Shown one piece after another: positions 10,429 to 19,033 of a stretch of DNA of 44,710 nt. The position numbers and the translations under genes were made by a program. The stretch's first letter is position 1. Each line of letters begins with the position of its first letter. Under the pieces are notes generated by a model that had not been told where the DNA came from, made no database searches, and saw only the letters and a list, made by a program, of their open reading frames with translations. The stretch is from Spongospora subterranea (taxonomy: Eukaryota; Endomyxa; Phytomyxea; Plasmodiophorida; Plasmodiophoridae), in the NCBI GenBank assembly GCA_900404475.1, contig OUQQ01000180.1, forward strand, positions 1 to 44,710, read 5' to 3'.

Positions 10429-11688
10429 TCATATCTTGACCAAGTCAATCTCCATTAGTTTTGACGCGCGTCGAGGAGGGTGAGAACAGTTGGACACCAC
10501 CAGGTTCGACAGATTCGGCTGATCAAGAGTTGACGATGCAAACAGGACCCTTTCCGCCCCAATGGGGCGCGTTTTCAAATGAACAGCCGCAGAGATTGGA
10601 ACTGATAAGCTATTCCCAGACGCTTCACCGCCTTTCAATCGTGGACTACTTGGGACCCACGGTCCAACGTCCAAGTCGCTCTCGATCCATGTCTTTCGCC
10701 TGACCTTCATATTCACGACTTCAACTGGGTCGCTGGGCTGAACGTCGTCGACAGCAGTAGTGAACTTCGCCGACGATATGATCCATACGCCAGACAGTGA
10801 GCACAGAAAGGCGAAAACAAAAACCGAACCTGATAGCCTATCAAACGAAAGATACTCTTGGAAAAAAATATTCCCTGACATGGCGGCGAACGACGCCCAC
10901 CAAACTTGCATCGCAGAGAAGCGTGTAGCCTTGCCGACACGGTTCAGGCAATTTTTGAGACGAACGGCATAGAAGTAATACGACGTGAATAGGACAATGA
11001 GAATTCCATATGTGAAAGGGCTAAACAGTTGTGCAATCGGATCGGAAGATGACATGGCGACCATAATGAATGTTGTCGCTTTCAGTGCGGTGATAAACTG
11101 GGCGCCAATAAATGAGGAGCTGATGACAAGCGGCGCCACCGATTCGTCCAGAATTGGGTAGATCCATGTAACAACCTCACAGAAAACGGCCACAGCGACG
11201 CCAGCGACGAAATAGATCAGGAACAATGTGCTGGAGAAGAGCATTTCTAGGCCAGCAGCGTCCGTGATGATTGTTGGTCGTATGCAAAACCCACAAATCA
11301 ACGACAATCCAAATATGTATAGCAAAGACCCCATTTGTTCCGCGTTGTTGAGCGGGATTCCCAGAACGAGGAATCCGAAGCACAGACTCGACACAAACCT
11401 GATCGGGAAAATGACCACCAGAATGGATTGCGCCACCAGCGTATACGCGAATAACGTCAAACCCCATCCAAAGATAACCGTGAAAAGGCCCAAGAGCCAC
11501 AACGACTGAATGGTCGTGGAAGTGTTGATTGACATCTGAACGGGCTGCTTGAGCGGCGGTGAGGACTTGGTCGCTAGAGCAAACTCCGTTTCTTTAAGAT
11601 GCGAGTACTTCATGAGATTAACTCCAACGGCAGTGGCGATACTGCCCAATATGGCCAGCCATGTACCGAACACCTCATTGGACAGCAT
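10429..11688 (-). CDS. NIPA-type magnesium transporter
   Basis: A multi-pass membrane protein of the NIPA (DUF803) family, which transports magnesium and related divalent cations. From the ATG at 11688 it encodes 419 residues. It begins MLSNEVFGTWLAILGSIATA, matching the family's first helix (G-x-x-LA-x-x-GS-x-x-x-x-G). About nine hydrophobic segments follow, with the typical pattern of a G-W half, an F-P-I re-entrant stretch (VVIFPIRFVSSLCFGFLVLG) and a later AQF-TALKATTF helix. The last 100 or so residues are polar, cytosolic and Ser/Pro-rich. The open frame continues upstream to 11745 without an ATG. A separate upstream ATG frame with a good GTAAG donor (11873-11771) does not splice in phase, so I chose 11688. 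The MoaE gene lies just upstream on the same strand. Confidence 0.8.
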   Translation of the reverse strand: MLSNEVFGTWLAILGSIATAVGVNLMKYSHLKETEFALATKSSPPLKQPVQMSINTSTTIQSLWLLGLFTVIFGWGLTLFAYTLVAQSILVVIFPIRFVSSLCFGFLVLGIPLNNAEQMGSLLYIFGLSLICGFCIRPTIITDAAGLEMLFSSTLFLIYFVAGVAVAVFCEVVTWIYPILDESVAPLVISSSFIGAQFITALKATTFIMVAMSSSDPIAQLFSPFTYGILIVLFTSYYFYAVRLKNCLNRVGKATRFSAMQVWWASFAAMSGNIFFQEYLSFDRLSGSVFVFAFLCSLSGVWIISSAKFTTAVDDVQPSDPVEVVNMKVRRKTWIESDLDVGPWVPSSPRLKGGEASGNSLSVPISAAVHLKTRPIGAERVLFASSTLDQPNLSNLVVSNCSHPPRRASKLMEIDLVKI

Positions 11689-11870
11689 CGGCAACGCTGC
11701 TGCTGAAAATTCGCCAAATCGTCGCCACAGCAATACTCCTTTCACGTAAAGAACAAAAAAAATATCTTACGCTTCGTTAGATCCCGATAATGATATTGGT
11801 ACCGTTGAGAAGAGGCTGATAACGCCGATGATGAATATATTGGAGTAAATGATGAGATTGGAAAATGGAT

Positions 11871-12428
11871 TCATGAATCGGTCAGGCTCAGCTCCAAATT
11901 CCGCTTCCATTGCGACGCCTCCCCAGATGCGTAATCCTCGCGTTTAAAGATGGCGACCGTGGCTTTGAGCCGGTCGATCGCAAACGCAACCGCCTGCAGA
12001 CTTTCCGCACGATGAGCGGACGATATGGCGATGCGAACCGACGCTTCTGATACTGGAACGTCGCCTAGACGGTGTGCCATCCCTATTCGACAAACATCCC
12101 ATTTGCTCCTGATTTCACCGCAAATCTCCCGCATTTGCTTGACTGCCATCGCACGATATGCCTCGTAATGCAGTTTGGCGACCGGGCGCCCTCCGAAGTT
12201 GTCGCGGGTCATCCCAATGAACGTGGCGATCGCCCCGGCCGACCGATGCCCAACGAATGTCTCGATCATGCCGCCGTCTAGCGAGGTGTCCTCAATCCAC
12301 ACTGCGTTCAGCCGGGGACAATCGCTTTGTCGACACTCTTCGCCGCATGAGCACCAGATCGACGCCATAATCTGTTTGAAAACCGAGGAGCAGGCTGCGC
12401 CTCGTTTTTCATGCCCAAACCTGCACAT
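11871..12428 (-). CDS. Molybdopterin synthase catalytic subunit (MoaE/MOCS2B)
   Basis: The large subunit of molybdopterin synthase, which with a MoaD-type thiocarboxylated partner inserts sulfur into precursor Z to make molybdopterin. From the ATG at 12428 it has 185 residues; starting at the internal ATG at 12368 gives 165. The MoaE core is clear: GAIATFIGMTRDNFGG, KLHYEAYRAMAVKQM, then MAHRLGDVPVSEASVRIA, SSAHRAES and the catalytic segment DRLKATVAIFKRE, with both active-site lysines (155 and 162 in the longer form). An N-terminal piece reading CSCGEECRQSDC adds four closely spaced cysteines, which is unusual for the family. No introns. The stop overlaps the ATG of a small hydrophobic frame on the same strand (11873-11771). 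The MoaD partner is not in the window. Confidence 0.88.
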   Translation of the reverse strand: MCRFGHEKRGAACSSVFKQIMASIWCSCGEECRQSDCPRLNAVWIEDTSLDGGMIETFVGHRSAGAIATFIGMTRDNFGGRPVAKLHYEAYRAMAVKQMREICGEIRSKWDVCRIGMAHRLGDVPVSEASVRIAISSAHRAESLQAVAFAIDRLKATVAIFKREDYASGEASQWKRNLELSLTDS

Positions 12429-12659
12429 ACGGGAAAAAAATCTATTTTGACGCGCGAACTTCGAACGCACAAAGACAAAGGGGCAAAACCAGGAAATATC
12501 TACTGTTGTTGCCGTCAGAACCACTCGTTCCAATCGTGTACAAGTCCTCTAGCTATCGATGAGTGCTCAGGTCAATGACGAACTTGCCCAAGGCTGACGC
12601 GAAGAACGTGCATAATTATGATCGTGCAACATTCTGGACCCTCGACATGTTGGTGACGG

Positions 12660-13010
12660 TTTGGATCGCAAGTCGAAGATCTCCGATTCACATTTGGGCT
12701 TTAACGACTTAATGGCGCAAAAAAAGCCGATCTTCGAGGAGTGCACTCAGTTTCGCGTCAGCTCCATGCTCGAAAAAGAGAATCTGATTCTTTCAGATTT
12801 GAAATGCTGAAAAAAGGGCACCAAGACCGTTTTACAATACTGGGACGTTTGGCGTCATCCACACCAAACTTCGCAACAGTCTGACAGAAGATAACGCCAG
12901 GAAGCTGGTCTATATCAATGCGTTGCAGCTGTCAGATCAATTGCGACAGGCCGATGAAGATGATCGTGGGCAAGAGGATGAGGATGGCTTCACCATTATT
13001 CCAAGGTGTT
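12660..13010 (+). pseudogene. Degenerate hAT transposase C-terminal fragment, copy 1
   Basis: A broken fragment of an hAT-family (BED zinc-finger type) transposase. Near 12850-12925 one frame reads FGVIHTKLRNSLTEDNARKL, the conserved C-terminal dimerisation stretch of hAT enzymes, followed by a Q-L-S-D-Q-L segment and an acidic tail. The fragment has stops and frameshifts and lacks about 150 bases relative to the sister copy at 13119-13550, including the ASERSFS part of the motif. It has no catalytic domain and cannot be active. Confidence 0.72.
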
Positions 13011-13118
13011 ATAAGAATTTTTTTCCTAGTAGAACCAACATCTTGTCATTCTTTGATGAAATATAAGAAGATTTACGAAGATAAAAGATTCTGAAATTTG
13101 TAGATTGATTTAATTCAT

Positions 13119-13672
13119 TCAAAATGATCGAATATTAGTGATGCCATACTCATCCTCTTGCCCACGATCATCTTCATCGGCCTGTTTCAATTGATCTGAC
13201 AGCTGCAACGCATCGGTCTTGATATAGACCAGCTTCCTGACATTATCTTCTGTCAGACTGTTCGAAATTTGGTGTGGATGAAGCCGAAAGTTGAGAGAAA
13301 CTACGTTCCGAAGCAGCAGTTGAGCATGCCCTTGAGAACACTCGCGATGCCACCTGCTTGTAAGGCAGGCCAATCGTTTTCCATCGGAGACCCAGTATTG
13401 TAAAATGGTCTTGGCGCCCTTTTCAGCATTTTTAAATCTGAAAGAATCAGATTCTTTTTGGAGCATGGCGCTGACGCGAAACTAAGTGTACTCCTCGAAG
13501 ATCTGAAGCCCAAATGTGAATAGGAGATCTTCGACTTGTGACCGCAGGAGGGAATGTTTCCGAAACCATGCGCGTCTCCATACATGAACTTGAGGCGTTC
13601 GGTAGACAGTTTCACAGGATAATTCTTCCGGTCGTCGGGAATACCTTGGATATTCGAAAACATCGTTGGCAA
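13119..13672 (-). pseudogene. Degenerate hAT transposase C-terminal fragment, copy 2
   Basis: The sister of the fragment at 12660-13010, lying on the opposite strand so that the two 3' ends face each other across about 110 bases. Shared landmarks are CAAGTCGAAGATCTCC, the TTCACATTTGGGCTT block and the NSLTEDNVRKLVYIK coding stretch with an identical acidic tail. This copy keeps the ASERSFS-like segment of the hAT dimerisation motif in another frame, one shift away from FGFIHTKF. It lacks a 30-base piece present in copy 1. Each copy has private indels, so they are independent decayed insertions or an old duplication rather than a recent one. Confidence 0.72.
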
Positions 13673-14378
13673 AGCGATGAAAGCCTGATCTACCTCGGAT
13701 ACCTGGAAGGCGCTGTCTTCAGAGGCACGACGAAATCAACAGAGGCGATGATTTCTGTTATTTTTCGCTTCTGCTGTCTCTCTGCGTGTTCGTACCGGTG
13801 CCTTCGAATTCACGCTGGGAAACGATTGCATTGAGGACCGAGTCAGCTGCCAGAATTGACCGAAAAAACATCCCCCAACGAGTCGCAGCAGCTGCTACTA
13901 GACCCGGCAGGTTCCATATTTTATTTTCGTTTGGATGACGGACTTCATGTTCCGCTCTGGCATGGATAAGGCGCCTGCCACAAGGAAAGCTAGGTCGGTC
14001 TGAAAAGCTCCAAACGTGAACTTCATATAAATTTCATAAAAATGCTTTTAAAAAAGACCCTCTTGCAATTTTTGCAAACACAGTTGTTACCGGAAGACAT
14101 CTGATGAGCATCGACCGCATCAGAAAACAGCTCCCAAATCTGGTGCACCGGTTTCCCACGCTTCAAGGTTTACTGAATTGCCTCACCGGGTTCCAACCGT
14201 ATTGGGTTCCAGTTGTTTAACATCATCTGCGACGATGGAGAGAGGTGTGATATTTTGGACTCGTCCATTAACCTCGTGATCAACCGCAGCGATTGGGGTC
14301 AGTGGATCCGACGATCCGTAGCGCTCTTCATTCGTCTGTGGTCACATTCTTCAGAAGATGTAATACTTATAAGAAGTC
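13673..14378. other. Relic DNA next to the tandem array
   Basis: No intact gene. A stretch near 14110-14218 on the plus strand stays open for about 35 codons (reading PTLQGLLNCLTGFQPYW) and may be another transposon-derived fragment, but no family could be assigned. Other frames are short. Confidence 0.4.
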
Positions 14379-15325
14379 CGATGCATGAGGAGATTGATGT
14401 GTAGCGAGATGCATGAGGAGATTGATACAGACTGAGGGGATTGATACTGTGTGTCGCCATACTGAAGCGTGATGCATGAGGTGAGTAACTAAGTGTAGCG
14501 TGATGCATGAGGTGAGTAACTAAGTGTAGCGTGATGCATGAGGTGAGTAACTAAGTGTAGCGTGATGCATGAGGTGAGTAACTAAGTGTAGCGTGGTGCA
14601 NNNNNNNNNNNNNNNNNNNNNNNNNNNNNNNNNNNNNNNNNNNNNNNNNNNNNNNNNNNNNNNNNNNNNNNNNNNNNNNNNNNNNNNNNNNNNNNNNNNN
14701 NNNNNNNNNNNNNNNNNNNNNNNNNNNNNNNNNNNNNNNNNNNNNNNNNNNNNNNNNNNNNNNNNNNNNNNNNNNNNNNNNNNNNNNNNNNNNNNNNNNN
14801 NNNNNNNNNNNNNNNNNNNNNNNNNNNNNNNNNNNNNNNNNNNNNNNNNNNNNNNNNNNNNNNNNNNNNNNNNNNNNNNNNNNNNNNNNNNNNNNNNNNN
14901 NNNNNNNNNNNNNNNNNNNNNNNNNNNNNNNNNNNNNNNNNNNNNNNNNNNNNNNNNNNNNNNNNNNNNNNNNNNNNNNNNNNNNNNNNNNNNNNNNNNN
15001 NNNNNNNNNNNNNNNNNNNNNNNNNNNNNNNNNNNNNNNNNNNNNNNNNNNNNNNNNNNNNNNNNNNNNNNNNNNNNNNNNNNNNNNNNNNNNNNNNNNN
15101 NNNNNNNNNNNNNNNNNNNNNNNNNNNNNNNNNNNNNNNNNNNNNNNNNNNNNNNNNNNNNNNNNNNNNNNNNNNNNNNNNNNNNNNAACTAAGTGTAGC
15201 GTGATGCATGAGTTGAGTAACTAAGTGTAGCGTGATGCATGAGGTGAGTAACTAAGTGTAGCGTGATGCATGAAGTGAGTAAATAAGTGTAGCGTGGTGC
15301 AGGTGGTGATTGATACTGTCGCGTA
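14379..15325. repeat. 31-bp tandem repeat array (minisatellite)
   Basis: A head-to-tail array with consensus unit gtgatgcatgaggtgagtaa plus ctaagtgtagc, 31 bases. Units from about 14469 to 14600 and again from 15188 to 15290 are nearly identical. The flanks (14379-14460 and 15295-15325) hold diverged units with GGAGATTGATAC or GGTGATTGATAC in place of the spacer, the usual edge decay of a satellite. The interior is an assembly gap, so the true copy number is unknown. The apparent open frames across it are artefacts of the unknown bases. Confidence 0.93.
14601..15187. other. Assembly gap of 587 unknown bases
   Basis: A run of N inside the 31-bp tandem array. Both flanks are the same repeat, so the gap is most simply unassembled extra repeat units. 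Its stated length may only be an estimate. Confidence 0.98.
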
Positions 15326-15393
15326 ATTCATGACATGCGTAAAGTGCAGCATGTTGCGTAAGGGGTGTCATGAAGTAAATGTAGTACCAGCCC

Positions 15394-15470
15394 AGGAATT
15401 CACCAATCCGAATCAGGAGCACTATAGGGCGAATTCATGATGCAATTCGCACGAGCATGCGCGGGAATTC
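15394..15470. other. Patch resembling T7 promoter/EcoRI adaptor sequence
   Basis: Positions 15420-15436 read CACTATAGGGCGAATTC, which equals the 3' part of the T7 promoter plus the start of common plasmid polylinkers. At 15444-15455 is AATTCGCACGAG, one base short of the EcoRI cDNA adaptor AATTCGGCACGAG. Three EcoRI sites (GAATTC) fall within about 75 bases, at 15397, 15431 and 15465. This may be cloning-vector or linker carry-over near the assembly gap; chance is possible because the rest of the T7 promoter is absent. Confidence 0.45.
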
Positions 15471-16056
15471 TTGTATGACAGTCGCTTTGCATCCTACTCC
15501 CATGTTGTTGACAAAAACAGGGTGATCATGCGAGACCACCCCTGATGGTGACAACATGGAGGTCAGAGGATCTAACCGAACTTGTACTTTGGCCTTTCGA
15601 CGCACTATCGACTTCATCACCAAGGATTGGGATTTCGCTCACCTACATGACGCACGAAACTGCAGTCGAGCGCGTCATGCAAGGATTTTCGTAAGCTGCT
15701 CTACTCGACGAGGGTACCAAACAATGTCACCAGGCCCGGCTAAAGCCAACATGTTAATGGCGGGGAACGAGTATCAAATCAGAGGATAGGGGTGATAGGG
15801 CAGCGCCAGCGAAAACGACTCAGCCAACACCCGTCACATTGTGTATGGGGCTGCGCCACAGTCATCTAACCTAAGTGTATATTGTCACTCACTCGTTAAT
15901 CGACTCTGTTTACGCCAACCGCCCCGAACTGCATTCTTCCACCGGGACTGCCACGAATTTCGTCTGGATCAAGCGTTGGCCCACCCGGCTCTATCAAGTT
16001 AAAGTGGGGTTTTTCGAATCAGAAAATTAGGCATCGTTACTGAGCGCAGCCGTCTC
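15471..16056. other. Intergenic region upstream of the tail-anchored protein gene
   Basis: No convincing gene. Two overlapping short frames of 62-77 codons on opposite strands lie near 15435-15789 without domains. The promoter of the gene starting at 16057 should be in the last part. Confidence 0.45.
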
Positions 16057-17714
16057 ATGGCCGATGATGATGATGGCGAACTGGGGGATTTCGTGCTAAG
16101 TGGTGACATGATTAATCGCCTACAACAACGACAATCACATCAAATCCGTCCGTTCACCGCTTCTCATGACGTTTCAAAAATACTTGTTACTCATTGACGT
16201 GCAGAAGGCGACGACGGCGACGAATTAGAAAGGAGCGGGTTCGATCTGACTTCAGGCTCGGAGAAAGGTGATTTTTAATTTGGGATTTACGGGCGTATTG
16301 TCTTTGGTCATATAACGATTTTAGAGGCTGATCAGGTGCCGGTTCTGCTGAGCGATGACGATGAGGATAGCGTTGCAAAGCTCAATGTCAACGGTCCATC
16401 GTTGGATGTATTCGCCCGACGTGTATTAGCGGCCGGAGCCACAAAGACCTCAGAATCCAACAACGACGAAGTTGACGTGTTTTCAAGTGCCGACCCGTTC
16501 GAAAACATGACCGATTCCGATGCTCCCATGCTCTCCTCGAGATCGGCTTCCACCATGGTAATTCCCCGAATTTCACGACCGATTTTATCGTTGCTAAATC
16601 GCCATGTTCAGCCCTTATTTATCGATAATGCCAATGTGATACATTCTCAAGCGGAGCGAGGCGAATTCGACATCGTCAATCTCGCCTCTGAATTCGTCAA
16701 GGTTTTGCTCGCCTCATCAGTCTGGATTTTTCGATCTCAACCGCGGTTTCTAGGCCCAAGAGGATCACGACGCAATGTTCGGTAACGTTCTGGCCCTGCC
16801 TCGAGTGCAAACGCTGTTGGCGCCAACGTCAAAAATCATAGTCCCAGAACAGATCCAGGTTGGGCGCATGCACGCGGTTGGATAATGAAATGGTTCTGTT
16901 TTTTCGGTCGCAATGCAGCAAATTGGAACATTCGGGTTGTTCAATAAAACGCCAATCTGAATGTTTTCGCGTCTATTAGGTCGACTTTATAAAGCAGTAC
17001 TCGGTGCGGTCCTCGGCGAAGCAAGATGCCGGGCCCTTCATTGAACAGTACAAGATGATGCTGTCGTCGTGTCTCGAGCATCATTTCGAAGGATTGACGT
17101 CCGCCAGTCGTCGCAAATCGACTGGCGGGCGCAGGCGTCAGCGTCGCGATGGAGAAGACGGATTGGACGATGTTCAACTGAACCTGAACGCGTTTCTGGT
17201 GTCGTTATCGACCTCGTTCGCGGAACTGGTGTCACGATTGAGAACCGAAGCCGTGTCGGCCGATCTAAATCTGCAGATGGCGCAATCGCAGTCGGCACTA
17301 TCGGCAGCCATTCTGGATGCAGCGGCCCGCATACAGGCCGCCTCAGAGCTGTCCATAACATGCCTGAATCAGCGAATCGACTCGCTAGGTATGAACGGCA
17401 ACGCTCGGTCTCAGATCATTTTTTTCATTTGTTGGTTGTTCCATTCAGACCAGACTGTCTCAAACGTAGAGAGGCAGGTTGCCAACGCGATTAAGGAAAA
17501 TAAATCGCAGTCGTCGACCGCAAACGTCATTCCGAAACCCGTCCATCTCCCCAGACAAATTGAGGGCTCGTCGACGCCGAATGACACAGAAGGGAGTTCA
17601 AGGTGTAGAAGATGGCTCATCCTGTTCGTTCAGTTTGCCTTCATCGTTTTACTTATTGAAGTTATTTATTCAAATATCAATTCATTCACACAAAGTCGAT
17701 CGCGATTGTCGTAG
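16057..17714 (+). CDS. Tail-anchored protein of unknown function
   Basis: Six exons are inferred: 16057-16147, 16205-16267, 16325-16701, 16754-16858, 16980-17388 and 17449-17714, with introns of 57, 57, 52, 121 and 60 bp, all GT-AG and all phase-consistent. They give about 436 residues. An alternative donor at 16877 would add six residues and shorten the 121-bp intron. The start is acidic (MADDDDGELGDF), followed by Asp/Ser-rich low complexity to about residue 110. The middle contains SEFVKAQEDHDAMFGNVL and a helical stretch rich in Ala/Gln/Ser around the Ile-Asp-Ser-Leu block that could form a coiled coil. The last 40 residues contain a single hydrophobic segment (WLILFVQFAFIVLLIEVIY) with a short polar tail, typical of a tail-anchored protein facing the cytosol. 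I do not recognise the family. It converges on the ABHD11 gene with 33 bp between stops. Confidence 0.7.
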
Positions 17715-17747
17715 TATTGTATAAACCAATATCTGTTACTCTACATT

Positions 17748-18862
17748 TTATTTATTGTATGAACGCGATCGGAGGTCGCTCTTCATGAGGAATTCGGCGG
17801 TTATTGTGGCAAATTCAGTCGGTTTCTCAGAATGGACCCAATGCCCTGCATCAGGAATTGACACGACGCTGGAATGTGTGAATAACATGCTGATGGCGCG
17901 ATAATGCTCAGGCCGGATGTAATCGGATTTGGCACCCGCTACAAACAGGGACGGAACGGGAGACGAAACCAGTTCCTCGTCCCAACGGAACTCGGCGGAT
18001 AGTGAATCGACGATGGCTGGCAAGTTGATACGCCATCGTAATCGATGGTGGTTCGGGTCGCGCGAGTCGACAACGAGATTCTGCAGGACGAACTGCCTTG
18101 TAGTCGTGTCAGGAACTAGTTCTTTCAAAGCCGTATCACATTCTTTTCGCGAATTAAACTTCTCCAACGGCAGTGAGGCAAGAGCGTCAACGATCAACTT
18201 GACCTGACTACGTAGATTATTTCAACAGTTTACTTGGGGTGAACAAAACGGTTCGTAAAATACCCAGTCGTAGATGAACGCGATCCGTACGAAACAGGGG
18301 CCATGTCGCCCACAATCAAACTGCTGACGCGATTCGGATATCGGAGGGCGGTGACCATGGCAACGCGTCCACCCAGGGAATGGCCCAGAACCGCGGCCCG
18401 GTCGATATTGAGTTGATCCAATAGATGGATGACGTCGAGGGCCATGGCGCTATGGAAAAGGCGATTGTAAATGTGAAAATCGTGATCGGCCGTGCTCTTT
18501 CATACTCAAGGCTCATATCAGGGTCGTGGGGACTTTCCCCGTGATTTCTCAGATCGGCCAGAATCACTCGCCGGTTGGTGCCAATCTATACGACAAAAGT
18601 TACAAATGGCCAACATTTTTTGGGCTGATACTTTCGGATGTTGGGCGAAAGATTTGAAGTTGCTCTTCGACCCCAGTAGCCCATGCAAAACAACCAACGG
18701 CTGGGCGGGAAACAAGTGAAAGGCATCGTCCTTCATAGAGGCCAGTTCTAATTTTGCCAACAAAACTGGCGCCTTCTTCCACTGCGAGTGCAAACTTCTT
18801 GCCAAACCACCGAGATGTTTTGCTACTCTAATCGATTTAGCATGTCTGAATATGGCGGTCAT
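17748..18862 (-). CDS. Alpha/beta hydrolase, ABHD11-type, mitochondrial
   Basis: Four exons are inferred: 18862-18632, 18585-18506, 18449-18264 and 18207-17748 (introns 46, 56 and 56 bp), giving 318 residues, close to the length of animal ABHD11 as I recall it. Residues 1-30 are basic and lack acids (MTAIFRHAKSIRVAKHLGG), as expected of a mitochondrial presequence. The fold markers are in place: the oxyanion HGLLGSKSNF at 60-69, ADLRNHGESPHDPDMSL, the nucleophile elbow GHSLGG (Ser128) and the catalytic His in DAGHWVHSEKP (His288). RNHG-S-PH-PDMS and GHW-H are specific to the ABHD11 group, a mitochondrial matrix hydrolase linked in animals to lipoylated 2-oxoglutarate dehydrogenase. Every splice restores a conserved block, for example MSL-D-AMALDVIHLL. 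It is separated by 171 bp from the 3' end of the giant ligase gene. Confidence 0.87.
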
Positions 18863-19033
18863 TGGAATTCGGAAACTCCTGGTTCAGAGAGTGTCTTCGT
18901 TTGCCGGAGCCTTCCGCGGATTTCTGCGGCAGTTTCTCGGAGCGCGAGTCCAAATCGTTTATGCAAAGCAGCTAAGATCAACGTCAATCAGAATATGACA
19001 TAGCCCAAATTAATTTATATTTTGAAATGGTCA

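Noticed and set aside
14520..15209. Long open frame on the minus strand across the unknown bases
   Set aside because: It consists mostly of undetermined residues from the assembly gap plus tandem repeat, so it is not evidence of a gene.
17929..18207. 92-codon plus-strand frame within ABHD11
   Set aside because: It is antisense to the conserved C-terminal half of the hydrolase and shows no feature of its own.
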